From NCBI GenBank assembly GCA_937902395.1, contig CALGTV010000011.1, forward strand, positions 1 to 55,697: DNA of 55,697 nt. Reading direction: 5' to 3'. The notes beneath the pieces were generated by a model. The model saw nothing but the letters and a program-made list of their open reading frames with translations. It was not told the DNA's origin and searched no databases. This DNA comes from an uncultured Ruminococcus sp. (lineage in GTDB: Bacteria; Bacillota; Clostridia; Oscillospirales; Ruminococcaceae). The translations under genes were made by a program, and so were the position numbers. Positions 24,577-32,766 of the stretch are shown here, one piece after another (positions within the stretch are counted from its first letter, which is position 1; every line of letters starts with the position of its first letter).

Positions 24577-25836
24577 ATGCAGAATTTTATTATTACAGGC
24601 GGTAAACGTCTCAGCGGAGAGATTGAGCTTCAGGGGTGCAAGAACAGCACGCTTCCAATAATGGCGGCGGCTATTCTTGTAAACGGTAAATGTAACCTTG
24701 AAAGCTGTCCGAATCTTACAGATGTTTACTCTGCGGCAAGGATTCTCAATTATCTTGGTTGCAAGTGCAGCATTGTGGGAAATCGCGGAGAAATAGACGC
24801 TTCTGCGATGACAGGCAGTGAAATTCCCGAAAGGCTTATGCGTGAAATGCGTTCTTCCATTATGTTTATGGGAGCAATCCTTGGCAGAATGGGGGAGTGC
24901 ACATTCAGCAATCCGGGAGGCTGTGAACTCGGACCTCGTCCAATTGATATGCATCTTGCGGCTTTGACGAAAATGGGTGCGGAAATTCACGATTATAACG
25001 GACGTATCTGTTGCCGTATGCCAAAGGGCAGAGCGCGAGGAGCAAGGCTTTCACTTTCATTTCCTTCTGTTGGCGCAACTGAAAATATAATCCTTTGTGC
25101 CGTTCTTGCAGAGGGTGAAACTGTTATAAACAATGCCGCAAGAGAGCCTGAGATTTGCGATATGTGCCGCTTTCTCCGTTCATGCGGAGCAAAGATAAAA
25201 GGAGACGGCGAAAGCTGTATTGCTGTTGAGGGTGTTGAAAAGCTTCATGGCTGTGAATACAGGATTATGCCAGACCGTATTGCAGGTGCTACTTATCTTT
25301 CTATGACTGCGGCGGCAGGAGGAGAGCTGATACTTAAAAATGCCTGTGTTGAGGAAATGGAACCTTTTATTTCCGTTCTTGAACAGACGGGCTGCTTTAT
25401 ATGTGTCGCTGACGACAGGATTTATCTCAGACGGGGCGGCAGGCTCAAAGCGATAAAAAACAGGATAAGAACCATGCCGCATCCCGGATTCCCCACAGAT
25501 GCGCAGGCTGTACTTATGGCGGCTCTTGCCACAGCGGAGGGAACAAGTGTATTTGAGGAAAATATTTTTGATTGCCGATACAGACACACCGACGCTTTGA
25601 TTAAAATGGGTGCTGATATTCAGGTTATGGGCAAAGCGGCGGTTATACGAGGCGTGAAAAGGCTTCACGGAGCGGATGTGGAGGCTACTGACTTGCGCGG
25701 TGGTGCGGCAATGGCTGTTGCAGCGCTGGCAGCAGAGGGAACTACACGAATTGGCAGTATTTCCCACATAGACAGAGGTTACGAAAAATTTGAAGATGTC
25801 ATAACATCTCTGGGAGGCAGTATCTGCAGGGAGTGA
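24577..25836 (+). CDS. murA: UDP-GlcNAc 1-carboxyvinyltransferase MurA
   Basis: 419 residues; first committed wall step, transferring enolpyruvate from PEP. The start FIITGGKRLSGEIELQGCKNSTLPIMAAAIL is diagnostic in pattern (GGxxLxGE..GxKN). The catalytic Cys is retained in GGCELGPRPIDMHL, which implies fosfomycin sensitivity by this route. The second half has PHPGFPTDAQA and the RGGAAMAVAAL segment. A 9-bp hairpin GCAGGGAGT/ACTCCCTGC (25826-25846) includes the stop codon and could modulate passage into ftsQ. Being inside the dcw cluster suggests it is the main MurA. Confidence 0.94.
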   Translation: MQNFIITGGKRLSGEIELQGCKNSTLPIMAAAILVNGKCNLESCPNLTDVYSAARILNYLGCKCSIVGNRGEIDASAMTGSEIPERLMREMRSSIMFMGAILGRMGECTFSNPGGCELGPRPIDMHLAALTKMGAEIHDYNGRICCRMPKGRARGARLSLSFPSVGATENIILCAVLAEGETVINNAAREPEICDMCRFLRSCGAKIKGDGESCIAVEGVEKLHGCEYRIMPDRIAGATYLSMTAAAGGELILKNACVEEMEPFISVLEQTGCFICVADDRIYLRRGGRLKAIKNRIRTMPHPGFPTDAQAVLMAALATAEGTSVFEENIFDCRYRHTDALIKMGADIQVMGKAAVIRGVKRLHGADVEATDLRGGAAMAVAALAAEGTTRIGSISHIDRGYEKFEDVITSLGGSICRE

Positions 25837-25868
25837 TACTCCCTGCTCTCAGACACAGGAGAAAAAAT

Positions 25869-26762
25869 ATGAATGATGTAGAAAAAACGAATATAGAAAG
25901 GACTAACAGCGGTAAACGACTGCGTCGACGAAAACGTATGATGGGCGTTTATGTTTTTGTGGTTATGATTCTTGTGCTAACCATTGGAATAACGATTTGC
26001 TTAACGTTCCTTTTTAATATTGATAAAATTATTGTTTCTGGTGAATCTGAGGAGTATACAAGTCTTCAGATTGTAGAAGCTTCAGAAATTAATGCAGGAG
26101 ACAATCTGCTTCGTCTTGACGGAAAAAAAGCGGCTCAGCGAATACTGGACAAGCTGATTTATGTTGAGACGGCAGTTGTTGATAGGGATTTTCCTTCAAC
26201 TCTGCGCATTAAAGTAACAAGATGTATACCGGCATACAACGTTCGTTATGACGGTGGAGTTCTTCTTATAAGCCGAAAGGGTAAGATACTTTCAGACGGT
26301 GAGGTATATACTGATATCGAAAAGCTCCCTATAATTACGGGGTATATGCCCGAAAATAAAACGGTTGGAACAATGCTGAAATCAGAAAATTCAAATAAGG
26401 CTGATGCTTTTGAGCAGTTTGTAAAGCGTTTCGAAAAAGAAGATTTCAGCGATATATCAACTGTGGATATGACAAATGAATATGATATAGTTGTTACTTA
26501 CCGCAATGGTGTGATATTCAAAATGGGTAACTGGAGCGATGTGGATTACAAGCTTGACCTTGCTAAGAATGTCATGGGTGACAAGGATATTGTGGGTAAA
26601 AAAGGATATCTCCAGATGATAGGTAAGAATCAGTGCAGTTTTAGAATCAGCGGTGAAAGCGACATAGTTTTACCTGAGACAACTTCCGCTTACGGAATGG
26701 AAAATATTTCCACAGAAACAACAGCTGTTGTTACAACTACTGCTGAATTATACGGATTTTAA
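25869..26762 (+). CDS. ftsQ: FtsQ/DivIB division protein
   Basis: 297 residues: a basic cytosolic N-terminus (SGKRLRRRKRM), one membrane helix (about 28-52), then a POTRA domain (FNIDKIIVSGESEEYTSLQIVEAS..GDNLLRLD) and the FtsQ domain (YVETAVVDRDFPSTLRIKV). It joins FtsL and FtsB in the septal complex on the outer face. The ATG at 25869 follows CAGGAG by six bases; the longer frame overlapping murA is rejected. The C-terminus ends in a Thr-rich tail (STETTAVVTTTAEL), which is unusual but common in this genus's exported proteins. Confidence 0.88.
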   Translation: MNDVEKTNIERTNSGKRLRRRKRMMGVYVFVVMILVLTIGITICLTFLFNIDKIIVSGESEEYTSLQIVEASEINAGDNLLRLDGKKAAQRILDKLIYVETAVVDRDFPSTLRIKVTRCIPAYNVRYDGGVLLISRKGKILSDGEVYTDIEKLPIITGYMPENKTVGTMLKSENSNKADAFEQFVKRFEKEDFSDISTVDMTNEYDIVVTYRNGVIFKMGNWSDVDYKLDLAKNVMGDKDIVGKKGYLQMIGKNQCSFRISGESDIVLPETTSAYGMENISTETTAVVTTTAELYGF

Positions 26763-26843
26763 TGGTTGAATTGCATAAAAAATAATTCAAATAAACAAGT
26801 GGTTTGTACAAAGCGCAGAAAATAAAAAAAATAGCTGTGAGAC

Positions 26844-26872
26844 TTGAAAAAACAAGTGAAATATGTTAAAAT
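26844..26872 (+). promoter_or_regulatory. Promoter of ftsZ
   Basis: TTGAAA (26844-26849), 17-base spacer, TAAAAT (26867-26872). ftsZ therefore has its own promoter in addition to possible read-through from ftsQ. Confidence 0.65.
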
Positions 26873-26931
26873 GATAAGTGTATTTATAGCTTATTTGGAG
26901 TGACATAAAATAATCAAGGAGGAGTTTCAAA

Positions 26932-28047
26932 ATGTCAGATTTTAATTATGAGGAAGCAATGGAACCCGATGTTAATATAAAAGTCATAGGTGTCGGCGGA
27001 GGCGGCGGAAACGCAGTAAACTGCATGGTTGAATCCGGTGTGAGCAATATTGAGTATATTGCTGTAAATACTGATGCTAAGGCTCTTAACAAATCTAAGG
27101 CTACCACAAGAATACCAATCGGTGCAAAGCTTACCAAGGGCAGAGGCGCTGGAAATAAGCCTGAAATCGGTCAGAGATCTGCCGAGGAAAACAGAGATGA
27201 GATAGAAGCACATCTCAAGGGCGCAGATATGATCTTTATCACAGCAGGTATGGGCGGCGGAACTGGTACTGGTGCTGCTCCTGTTGTTGCAAAGATTGCC
27301 AAGGAAATGGATATACTCACTGTTGCTGTTGTTACAAAGCCATTCCTTTTTGAGAGAGAGCAGAAAATGGCGCAGGCTGAAAGAGGTATCACAGAACTCA
27401 GAAAGTATGTTGATTCACTTATCGTTATTCCAAACGAAAAGCTTCTTGAGGGTAAACAGCAGCTTACAATGAAGCAATCTTTCTCACTTTCTGACGATAT
27501 TCTCAAAACAGGTGTAAAGAGTATTTCTGATCTTATAGTTGAGGAAGGCTACATAAACCTTGACTTTGCCGATGTTTCTACAATTATGAGAGGTGCGGGA
27601 TATGCTCATATGGCTATCGGTCACGGCTCAGGCAAGGACAAGGCTAAGGAAGCTGCAAATGCAGTTATTACAAGCCCACTCCTCGAAACTTCAATTTCCG
27701 GAGCAAAGAGACTGCTTATCAATATAGCTATGTCAGAAGATATTCTTTCTTCCGATGTTGATGCTGCAACAAAGATGATTACAGATACAGCTTCTGAGGA
27801 TGTAGAGTTTATCTTTGGTACTGCATTCAAGGAGGATATGCAGGATGAGATGACTATTACAGTCATTGCTGCTGGTTTTGATGACCCTGAGTGTACCTCT
27901 GGTGCATCTTCAACAGTCGCTGAAGATGAAGTGATAAAGATTGACAATCCTCTTATTGATAGTATTGGAATCAACGAACAGCCTGCAAAGCCACAGTCTG
28001 CAAATGATTATGATCTCGATGATATCCTTAAAATATTGGGTTCATAA
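26932..28047 (+). CDS. ftsZ: Cell division GTPase FtsZ
   Basis: 371 residues. GTP-binding features: IKVIGVGGGGGNAVN, the tubulin signature GMGGGTGTGAAP, and NTDAKAL. The T7 loop (NLDFADVSTIM) completes the site formed between subunits. It polymerises into the Z ring. The C-terminal linker is short and the tail ends DLDDILKILGS, matching the conserved peptide that binds FtsA/SepF. No ftsA lies in the window, so SepF-type tethering may be used; that is inference. Ribosome site AAGGAGGAG. Followed by a terminator. Confidence 0.97.
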   Translation: MSDFNYEEAMEPDVNIKVIGVGGGGGNAVNCMVESGVSNIEYIAVNTDAKALNKSKATTRIPIGAKLTKGRGAGNKPEIGQRSAEENRDEIEAHLKGADMIFITAGMGGGTGTGAAPVVAKIAKEMDILTVAVVTKPFLFEREQKMAQAERGITELRKYVDSLIVIPNEKLLEGKQQLTMKQSFSLSDDILKTGVKSISDLIVEEGYINLDFADVSTIMRGAGYAHMAIGHGSGKDKAKEAANAVITSPLLETSISGAKRLLINIAMSEDILSSDVDAATKMITDTASEDVEFIFGTAFKEDMQDEMTITVIAAGFDDPECTSGASSTVAEDEVIKIDNPLIDSIGINEQPAKPQSANDYDLDDILKILGS

Positions 28048-28077
28048 TATAAACATAATGGAAAATATGTGCACATT

Positions 28078-28101
28078 TGGGATGCTCTAAGGAGCGTCCC
28101 A
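28078..28101 (+). terminator. Terminator of ftsZ
   Basis: Stem TGGGATGCTC/GGAGCGTCCCA (one G-T pair), loop TAAG, followed by TATTTGTATTT. Confidence 0.65.
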
Positions 28102-28200
28102 TATTTGTATTTGCGCAATATGTGATATCGTAGCATTTTTGTAGTGTGTTGTTGTGCAAAATTGCTAATCTTATGAATGAAAATTTAGTATTTTCAACAA

Positions 28201-28229
28201 TTGAATGAAATATCAAAATATGTTATAAT
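28201..28229 (+). promoter_or_regulatory. Promoter of the DivIVA-like gene
   Basis: TTGAAT (28201-28206), 17-base spacer, TATAAT (28224-28229). Confidence 0.65.
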
Positions 28230-28290
28230 TGAAATAAGGCATATTGTCGATTAATTATATCCGCGGAATCGCGGGGATTGGAGCATAAAC

Positions 28291-29853
28291 ATGGATACGC
28301 CAAATGTTTTAAGAGAAACCAAGGGAATGCAGAAAGGCTTTGTTAAAGAAGACGTTCTTATGTACCTTGATGAGTTGAATTCTAAAATTGATGAACTCCA
28401 GAAAAAAGCAAATGAGGCCAGCGGACAACAGCCTGCTGATAATCAGGAGATTATAAAGTATAGAAATCAGATTGATAATTTGCAGGAGAAGCTTAATGCT
28501 TCAAATAATGCTCTTAGAGTTGCAAAGAAAGAAAATGAGGAACTTCAGCAGCAGATAGCTAAGCTGAAAGCAGGTGGTGCGGCTCCCTCATCAAATTCTG
28601 TTTCAGTTGATTCTCAGACAAAAGCAGCTCTTGAAGCGGCTAAAAAGGAAATTGATACTCTTAGAAATCAGCTTAAAGCAGCAAATGATAAGGTAGCTGC
28701 TGCGCCTGCCGCAAATGCAGGTAATCAGGCTGCTATTGACGCTGCTAAAAAAGAAGTCGATAGTCTTAAGGAGCAGTTAAAGGCTGCAAATGATAAGGCA
28801 ATAGCTGCTGAGAAGAAGGCTGTAGAGGCATCAAAGAATGCAGGTTCAGCTGATAATTCTGCTGAGCTTGAAAAAGTTAAGCAGGAGGCTGCTAAGGTAT
28901 CTGCTGAACTTAAGGCTAAGATTGACGAACTCAAGGCTAAATCTGATGAACTTGATACAGTAAAGAAAAATGCTGTAGAACTTGATAACAAGATCCAGCA
29001 GCTTACAAAGGCTAATGAAGAAGCATCCAAGAAGGATGAGGAAATCGCTAAGCTTAACAGCGAAATTGAAGAACTTAAATCAACTGTAAATAATCCTGCT
29101 GCTATTATGGGTTCACTTTTTGCGGAAGCTCAGAAGACTGTTACTCAGCTTAAAATGCAGGCTGAACAGGAAGCAGCTCAGACTACCAAAGAAGCTGACG
29201 ATAAGGCTGCTGCTGTAATCCGCGAGGCTAATGCTGCTGCCGAAAAAACTGTACGTGAGGCTAATATGACTGCTGAAAAGACAATTCACGATGCTAACAG
29301 TGCTGCTGAAAAGACAATCCGTGAAGCAAATATGCAGGCTAAAATGGCAGTTGATGATGCAAATGCAAAGGCAGGAAAGATTAATGAAATGTCTTCAACT
29401 GTTCGTTCAATGCTTCTCAACGAAATCAACAGCGTAAATAACAAATTTAACGATATTACTAATTCTATCACTAAGCTTACAGGTCAGGCTACTGACAGAA
29501 TGCAGGAAGCACAAATTATTATTGGTGAAGCTAAAAAGGCTGTGGAGCCCAACGATAATAATACTGTAAAGCTTGCAGAGGCTCCAAAAGCTGAGTTTAC
29601 AGCTGCAAAGGCTCCCACAGCTTCTGTAAACAAGGCAGAGGAAAAAGCATCTTCTACTGACCCTTTTTCAAAGGTAACAGGTGGCTCGTATAACAATAGA
29701 AATAACACAAATAGCTTTAATAAGCCTTCAAATTCAGCTCCTGCTTATGAAGCTACAAAGCCGGCACCTAAGAAGCCTGTCAGCAATTTCAATTTTGATA
29801 TGTCTGATCTTCTTAAAGCAGCTGAAGAAGAGGCAGCTAAGGAAGAACAGTAA
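28291..29853 (+). CDS. DivIVA-like long coiled-coil protein
   Basis: 520 residues, cytosolic, almost entirely predicted coiled coil (Ala/Lys/Glu rich). The first 40 residues (KGFVKEDVLMYLDELNSKI) resemble the membrane-binding N-terminus of DivIVA/GpsB. The middle holds near-identical 11-residue units (EANxxAEKTxR/H, about residues 311-350), and the C-terminal 80 residues are Ser/Asn/Pro-rich, ending in FNFDMSDLLKAAEEE. Position after ftsZ suggests a septal or polar scaffold, but DivIVA identity is inferred from short similarity only. Alternative: a generic filament-forming coiled coil. Own promoter and a GGGGATTGGAG-type site. Confidence 0.6.
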   Translation: MDTPNVLRETKGMQKGFVKEDVLMYLDELNSKIDELQKKANEASGQQPADNQEIIKYRNQIDNLQEKLNASNNALRVAKKENEELQQQIAKLKAGGAAPSSNSVSVDSQTKAALEAAKKEIDTLRNQLKAANDKVAAAPAANAGNQAAIDAAKKEVDSLKEQLKAANDKAIAAEKKAVEASKNAGSADNSAELEKVKQEAAKVSAELKAKIDELKAKSDELDTVKKNAVELDNKIQQLTKANEEASKKDEEIAKLNSEIEELKSTVNNPAAIMGSLFAEAQKTVTQLKMQAEQEAAQTTKEADDKAAAVIREANAAAEKTVREANMTAEKTIHDANSAAEKTIREANMQAKMAVDDANAKAGKINEMSSTVRSMLLNEINSVNNKFNDITNSITKLTGQATDRMQEAQIIIGEAKKAVEPNDNNTVKLAEAPKAEFTAAKAPTASVNKAEEKASSTDPFSKVTGGSYNNRNNTNSFNKPSNSAPAYEATKPAPKKPVSNFNFDMSDLLKAAEEEAAKEEQ

Positions 29854-29941
29854 GAATTTTAAACCATATATCCGACAGCTCTTTATGGGCTGTCGGAAAT
29901 ACTCTTTATAAACTGAAATGAGCGAATGTTAGGTGGATATC

Positions 29942-30538
29942 TTGCTTGATATGGACTTTAATCTGAATAAATTCTACGGAAAAAACGATGAAGAACTTGC
30001 TGCTTTAGCAGTACATGATAGATATGCTGTTGATGCTCTAATTCTTAGATTCTTTAGGTTGATTTCTATTAAAGCACAAATTTTTTCATCTGATGTTGCC
30101 GATGCTGATGATTTGCGTCAGGAAGGCTTAATGGGGCTTATGAGAGCTATAACTTCTTATAATCCGAAAAAAGCTGTTAAATTTTCCACATATGCAGAGG
30201 TGTGTATTGTCAATTCTATGAAAAGTTATGCGGCGAAATGTAGTAATAAGTCGTATGAAACAGTAAGTCTTGACGATATCGGAATAGATGCACCCTCGCA
30301 GGAGAAAAACCCTGAAAGCATTTACGTTGATAAAGAGTTTTTTTCAGAGCTTTGGCGAATAATAGATAATGAACTTTCTGACCTTGAAAGACAGGTATTT
30401 ATCTTTTTTATCCAAGGAGACGATTATCATCAGATTTCTGCAGAGCTTGGTATTTCCGAAAAATCTGTGGATAATGCCCTGCAAAGAGCAAGAGGGAAAA
30501 TCCGCAAAAAATTTAGTGGCATGATGCCGCTTAAATAA
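29942..30538 (+). CDS. SigH-like sigma-70 family RNA polymerase sigma factor
   Basis: About 198 residues. Region 2 is visible as DADDLRQEGLMGLMRAITSYNPKKAVKFSTYAEVCI, and region 4 as LSDLERQVFIFFIQGDDYHQISAELGISEKSVDNALQRARGKI. The DNALQRxRxKI ending and overall length match Spo0H (SigH), the transition/early-sporulation sigma of Firmicutes. The start is uncertain: TTG 29942 has AGGTGG five bases upstream, ATG 29951 is also in frame, and GTG 29933 lies inside the ribosome site. It may drive stationary-phase genes; whether the organism sporulates cannot be told. Confidence 0.82.
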   Translation: MLDMDFNLNKFYGKNDEELAALAVHDRYAVDALILRFFRLISIKAQIFSSDVADADDLRQEGLMGLMRAITSYNPKKAVKFSTYAEVCIVNSMKSYAAKCSNKSYETVSLDDIGIDAPSQEKNPESIYVDKEFFSELWRIIDNELSDLERQVFIFFIQGDDYHQISAELGISEKSVDNALQRARGKIRKKFSGMMPLK

Positions 30539-30645
30539 AATTATATGACCGTGTAGCTTAAAAAGAGCGTTGTTTATCTCAGGATAGTTCAAAGGTGGCG
30601 GTGAAAGTCCGTCCATGGTACAAATATTAAGCGAGGTATATTAAA

Positions 30646-30921
30646 ATGTACGAAGACAAGACATTAGTCTGCAAGGAGTGCGGTAACGAGTTCGTGTTCA
30701 CAGCAGGCGAGCAGGAGTTCTATGCTGAAAAGGGACTTACAAATCAGCCTCAGAGATGCAAGAGCTGCCGCGATGCAAGAAAGAACAATGCAAGAGCAGA
30801 GCGCGTTTTCTACACAGGTACATGTGCAACCTGCGGTGGTGAGGCTAAGGTTCCTTTTGAGCCTAAGGACGGCAGACCTGTTTATTGCAGCGATTGTTTT
30901 GCAAAGCTCAACCAGGATTAA
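30646..30921 (+). CDS. Small double zinc-ribbon protein
   Basis: 91 residues with two zinc sites: CKECG..CKSCR (zinc-ribbon near residues 9-45) and CATCG..VYCSDCF (about 63-86). This is the zf-trcl type seen widely in Firmicutes as a short stand-alone protein, often highly expressed. The VPFEPKDGRPVYC block is the typical second ribbon. Molecular role unknown; nucleic-acid binding is likely. Preceded by a 107-base spacer without a clear structure. Confidence 0.75.
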   Translation: MYEDKTLVCKECGNEFVFTAGEQEFYAEKGLTNQPQRCKSCRDARKNNARAERVFYTGTCATCGGEAKVPFEPKDGRPVYCSDCFAKLNQD

Positions 30922-30961
30922 TTAGTGGACTGAGCAAACAAATTAAAGGTGGTTTATGTGA

Positions 30962-31027
30962 CTTTCCCCGTTTATATGGGGAAAGCACGCCATTTTGGCT
31001 TTTATGGCGGAAATCGGGGAGTACCCG
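30962..31027 (+). ncRNA. Candidate structured leader of the DUF1858-like gene
   Basis: Three consecutive hairpins: CTTTCCCC/GGGGAAAG (30962-30969 with 30978-30985), CGCCAT/ATGGCG (30988-30993 with 31004-31009) and CGGG/CCCG (31015-31018 with 31024-31027), ending 33 bases before the start codon. The stems are GC-rich compared with the surroundings. It could be a riboswitch-like leader or an element controlling the ribosome site GAAAGGATG. No known class recognised. Confidence 0.4.
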
Positions 31028-31060
31028 TGATCTGCACCAATGTTTGAAAGGATGTAAATT

Positions 31061-31264
31061 ATGGAAGTTACAAAGAATACTATTATCGGAGATATTCTCG
31101 ATGCTGATTTTGAGGTTGCACCCTATTTTCTTGAAATGGGTATGCATTGTCTTGGCTGTCCTGCTTCAAGAGGTGAGACAATCGAGGAGGCTTGTGCGGT
31201 TCATGGCACAAATCCCGATGAATTAGTGGCAAAGCTGAACGAGCATTTTGCTAAGAAAGCTTGA
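31061..31264 (+). CDS. DUF1858 redox-disulfide domain protein
   Basis: 67 residues. The sequence ITKNTIIGDILD-like start (VTKNTIIGDILDADFEVAPYFLEMGMHCLGCP) with the MHCLGCP CxxC motif is the DUF1858 hybrid-cluster-associated disulfide domain, also found as the N-terminal domain of ScdA/RIC iron-repair proteins. The pair Cys-x-x-Cys is predicted to be redox active or to bind Fe-S. Preceded by a candidate structured leader, followed by a terminator. Confidence 0.8.
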   Translation: MEVTKNTIIGDILDADFEVAPYFLEMGMHCLGCPASRGETIEEACAVHGTNPDELVAKLNEHFAKKA

Positions 31265-31273
31265 TTTACTGCG

Positions 31274-31305
31274 GCGTGCTGATTTTTCGGCACGCTTTAT
31301 TTTTT
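31274..31305 (+). terminator. Terminator after the DUF1858 gene
   Basis: Stem GCGTGC (31274-31279)/GCACGC (31290-31295), followed by TTTATTTTTT. It ends directly before the ribosome site of the next gene. Confidence 0.65.
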
Positions 31306-31321
31306 GAATGGAGATATATTT

Positions 31322-32758
31322 ATGCTTGATAATAGACTAAAAATGTGCGCTGATATGATAAGCGGCAAAGGTATAGTATGCGACGTTGGTACTGACCACG
31401 CACTTCTTGCAGCGCATCTGATAAATACAGGCAAATGCGAAAAGGTAATTGCCTCTGATATAAAAGAGGGACCTTTGGAATCCGCACGTAAAACTGTTGA
31501 AAAGTACGGTATATCGGAAAAAGTTGAGCTTGTGTTGTCTGACGGACTGAAAAATGTGAACGGCGCGGGTGTTACAGATATTGTTATTGCAGGTATGGGC
31601 GGCGAGACAATTGCGAAAATCCTCAGTGAGTGTCCATTTGAATTAGACGGTATTCGGCTGATTTTACAGCCAATGACAAAGGCTGAAGTTCTCCGAAAGT
31701 GGCTTACAGACTATGGATATAAAATTGCTTCAGAAAATGGTGTTGCAGAGGGCGAAAAGCTGTATAATGTTATAACAGCTACTGCTATGTTTGGAAGCGA
31801 ATCTCTGACTGAATTTGAAGCACTTCGCGGATTTTTCAGCGATGATGATGAAATTGGCAGAAAAATCCGTCAGAAAGAGGCTGAAAGATTGCTGAAAGTC
31901 AGCGATTCACTGAAAAAAGCAGGTAAGGAAAATGACGCTGTTCACTATGCGGCTATGGCAAGTCGTATGGTTGAGGGTTGCAAAGCTGTTCGCATAAGCG
32001 ACGTATACACATTCCTTGACGAGAAATATCCTGTTTCATTGCAGGAAAGCTGGGATAATTCGGGATATATTGTTGAATCCGACAATGATGAATGTTCAAA
32101 AATTTTACTTACGCTCGACGTAACAAATAATTCTATTGATGAATCAGTTAATAAGTGTGCTGACCTCATTATCTCTCATCATCCTGTAATTTTCAATTCA
32201 CTGAAAAAAATACAGGCAGATACCCCTGTTTATAAGCTGGTTAGAAGCGGAATTGGTGCTATCTGTATGCATACAAATCTTGATATTGCAGAGGGCGGAA
32301 CTAATACAGTAATTGTTAGAAAAATTGCAGAAAAGCTCGATATATCAGCAAATATTGAGCCTTTGGAGGAAAACGGATTAGGTTGTATCATTGAACTGGA
32401 AAATACAGTTGACTGTGACTGTTTATCTGAAATCCTAAAAGAGATTTTTAATATTGACCGTGTAAAAATGAATATGTATGGCGAATATATCCTATCAAAA
32501 ATTGCGATATGTTCTGGTTCCGGCGGTTCGTTATGGAAACTGGCAAAAGCTAAGGGCTGTGACGCTTTGATTACTGGAGATGTGAAGCATGATGTCTGGG
32601 TTGACGCTAATAACAGCAAATTCACAATTATTGACTGCGGACATTTCCACACAGAAAACATTGTATTATGGGAGCTTCGTCGGGTTTTGGAGGAAAAATT
32701 CCCTATGCTTGATATTGAAATTGCAGAGGCAACTACTGACCCTTGCATGTATTTCTGA
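31322..32758 (+). CDS. Fusion of tRNA (adenine-22-N1)-methyltransferase TrmK and Nif3/DUF34 metal-binding protein
   Basis: 478 residues in one uninterrupted frame. Residues 1 to about 222 are TrmK: LDNRLKMCADMI, the SAM loop VCDVGTDHALLAAHLI, IVIAGMGGETIAKIL and LILQPMTKAEVLRKWL. Residues about 225-478 are Nif3/DUF34: YPVSLQESWDNSGYIV, LIISHHPVIF with two metal histidines, MHTNLDIAEGG, ALITGDVKHD and DCGHFHTE. In most Firmicutes these are two adjacent genes after sigA; here they are joined without a stop. TrmK makes m1A22 in tRNA; the Nif3 function is unsettled (dinuclear metal hydrolase). The ATG at 31322 is preferred over a GTG/ATG in the leader because of the TGGAGA site at 31308-31313. 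Confidence 0.87.
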   Translation: MLDNRLKMCADMISGKGIVCDVGTDHALLAAHLINTGKCEKVIASDIKEGPLESARKTVEKYGISEKVELVLSDGLKNVNGAGVTDIVIAGMGGETIAKILSECPFELDGIRLILQPMTKAEVLRKWLTDYGYKIASENGVAEGEKLYNVITATAMFGSESLTEFEALRGFFSDDDEIGRKIRQKEAERLLKVSDSLKKAGKENDAVHYAAMASRMVEGCKAVRISDVYTFLDEKYPVSLQESWDNSGYIVESDNDECSKILLTLDVTNNSIDESVNKCADLIISHHPVIFNSLKKIQADTPVYKLVRSGIGAICMHTNLDIAEGGTNTVIVRKIAEKLDISANIEPLEENGLGCIIELENTVDCDCLSEILKEIFNIDRVKMNMYGEYILSKIAICSGSGGSLWKLAKAKGCDALITGDVKHDVWVDANNSKFTIIDCGHFHTENIVLWELRRVLEEKFPMLDIEIAEATTDPCMYF

Positions 32759-32766
32759 GGTGATGT

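Noticed and set aside
26763..26931. ftsA or another gene between ftsQ and ftsZ
   Set aside because: The 169-base spacer contains only the ftsZ promoter and no frame of useful length.
30539..30645. Possible group II intron or known riboswitch before the zinc-ribbon gene (GGTGGCGGTGAAAGTCC)
   Set aside because: Only a short resemblance; no further intron domains or conserved secondary structure could be drawn.
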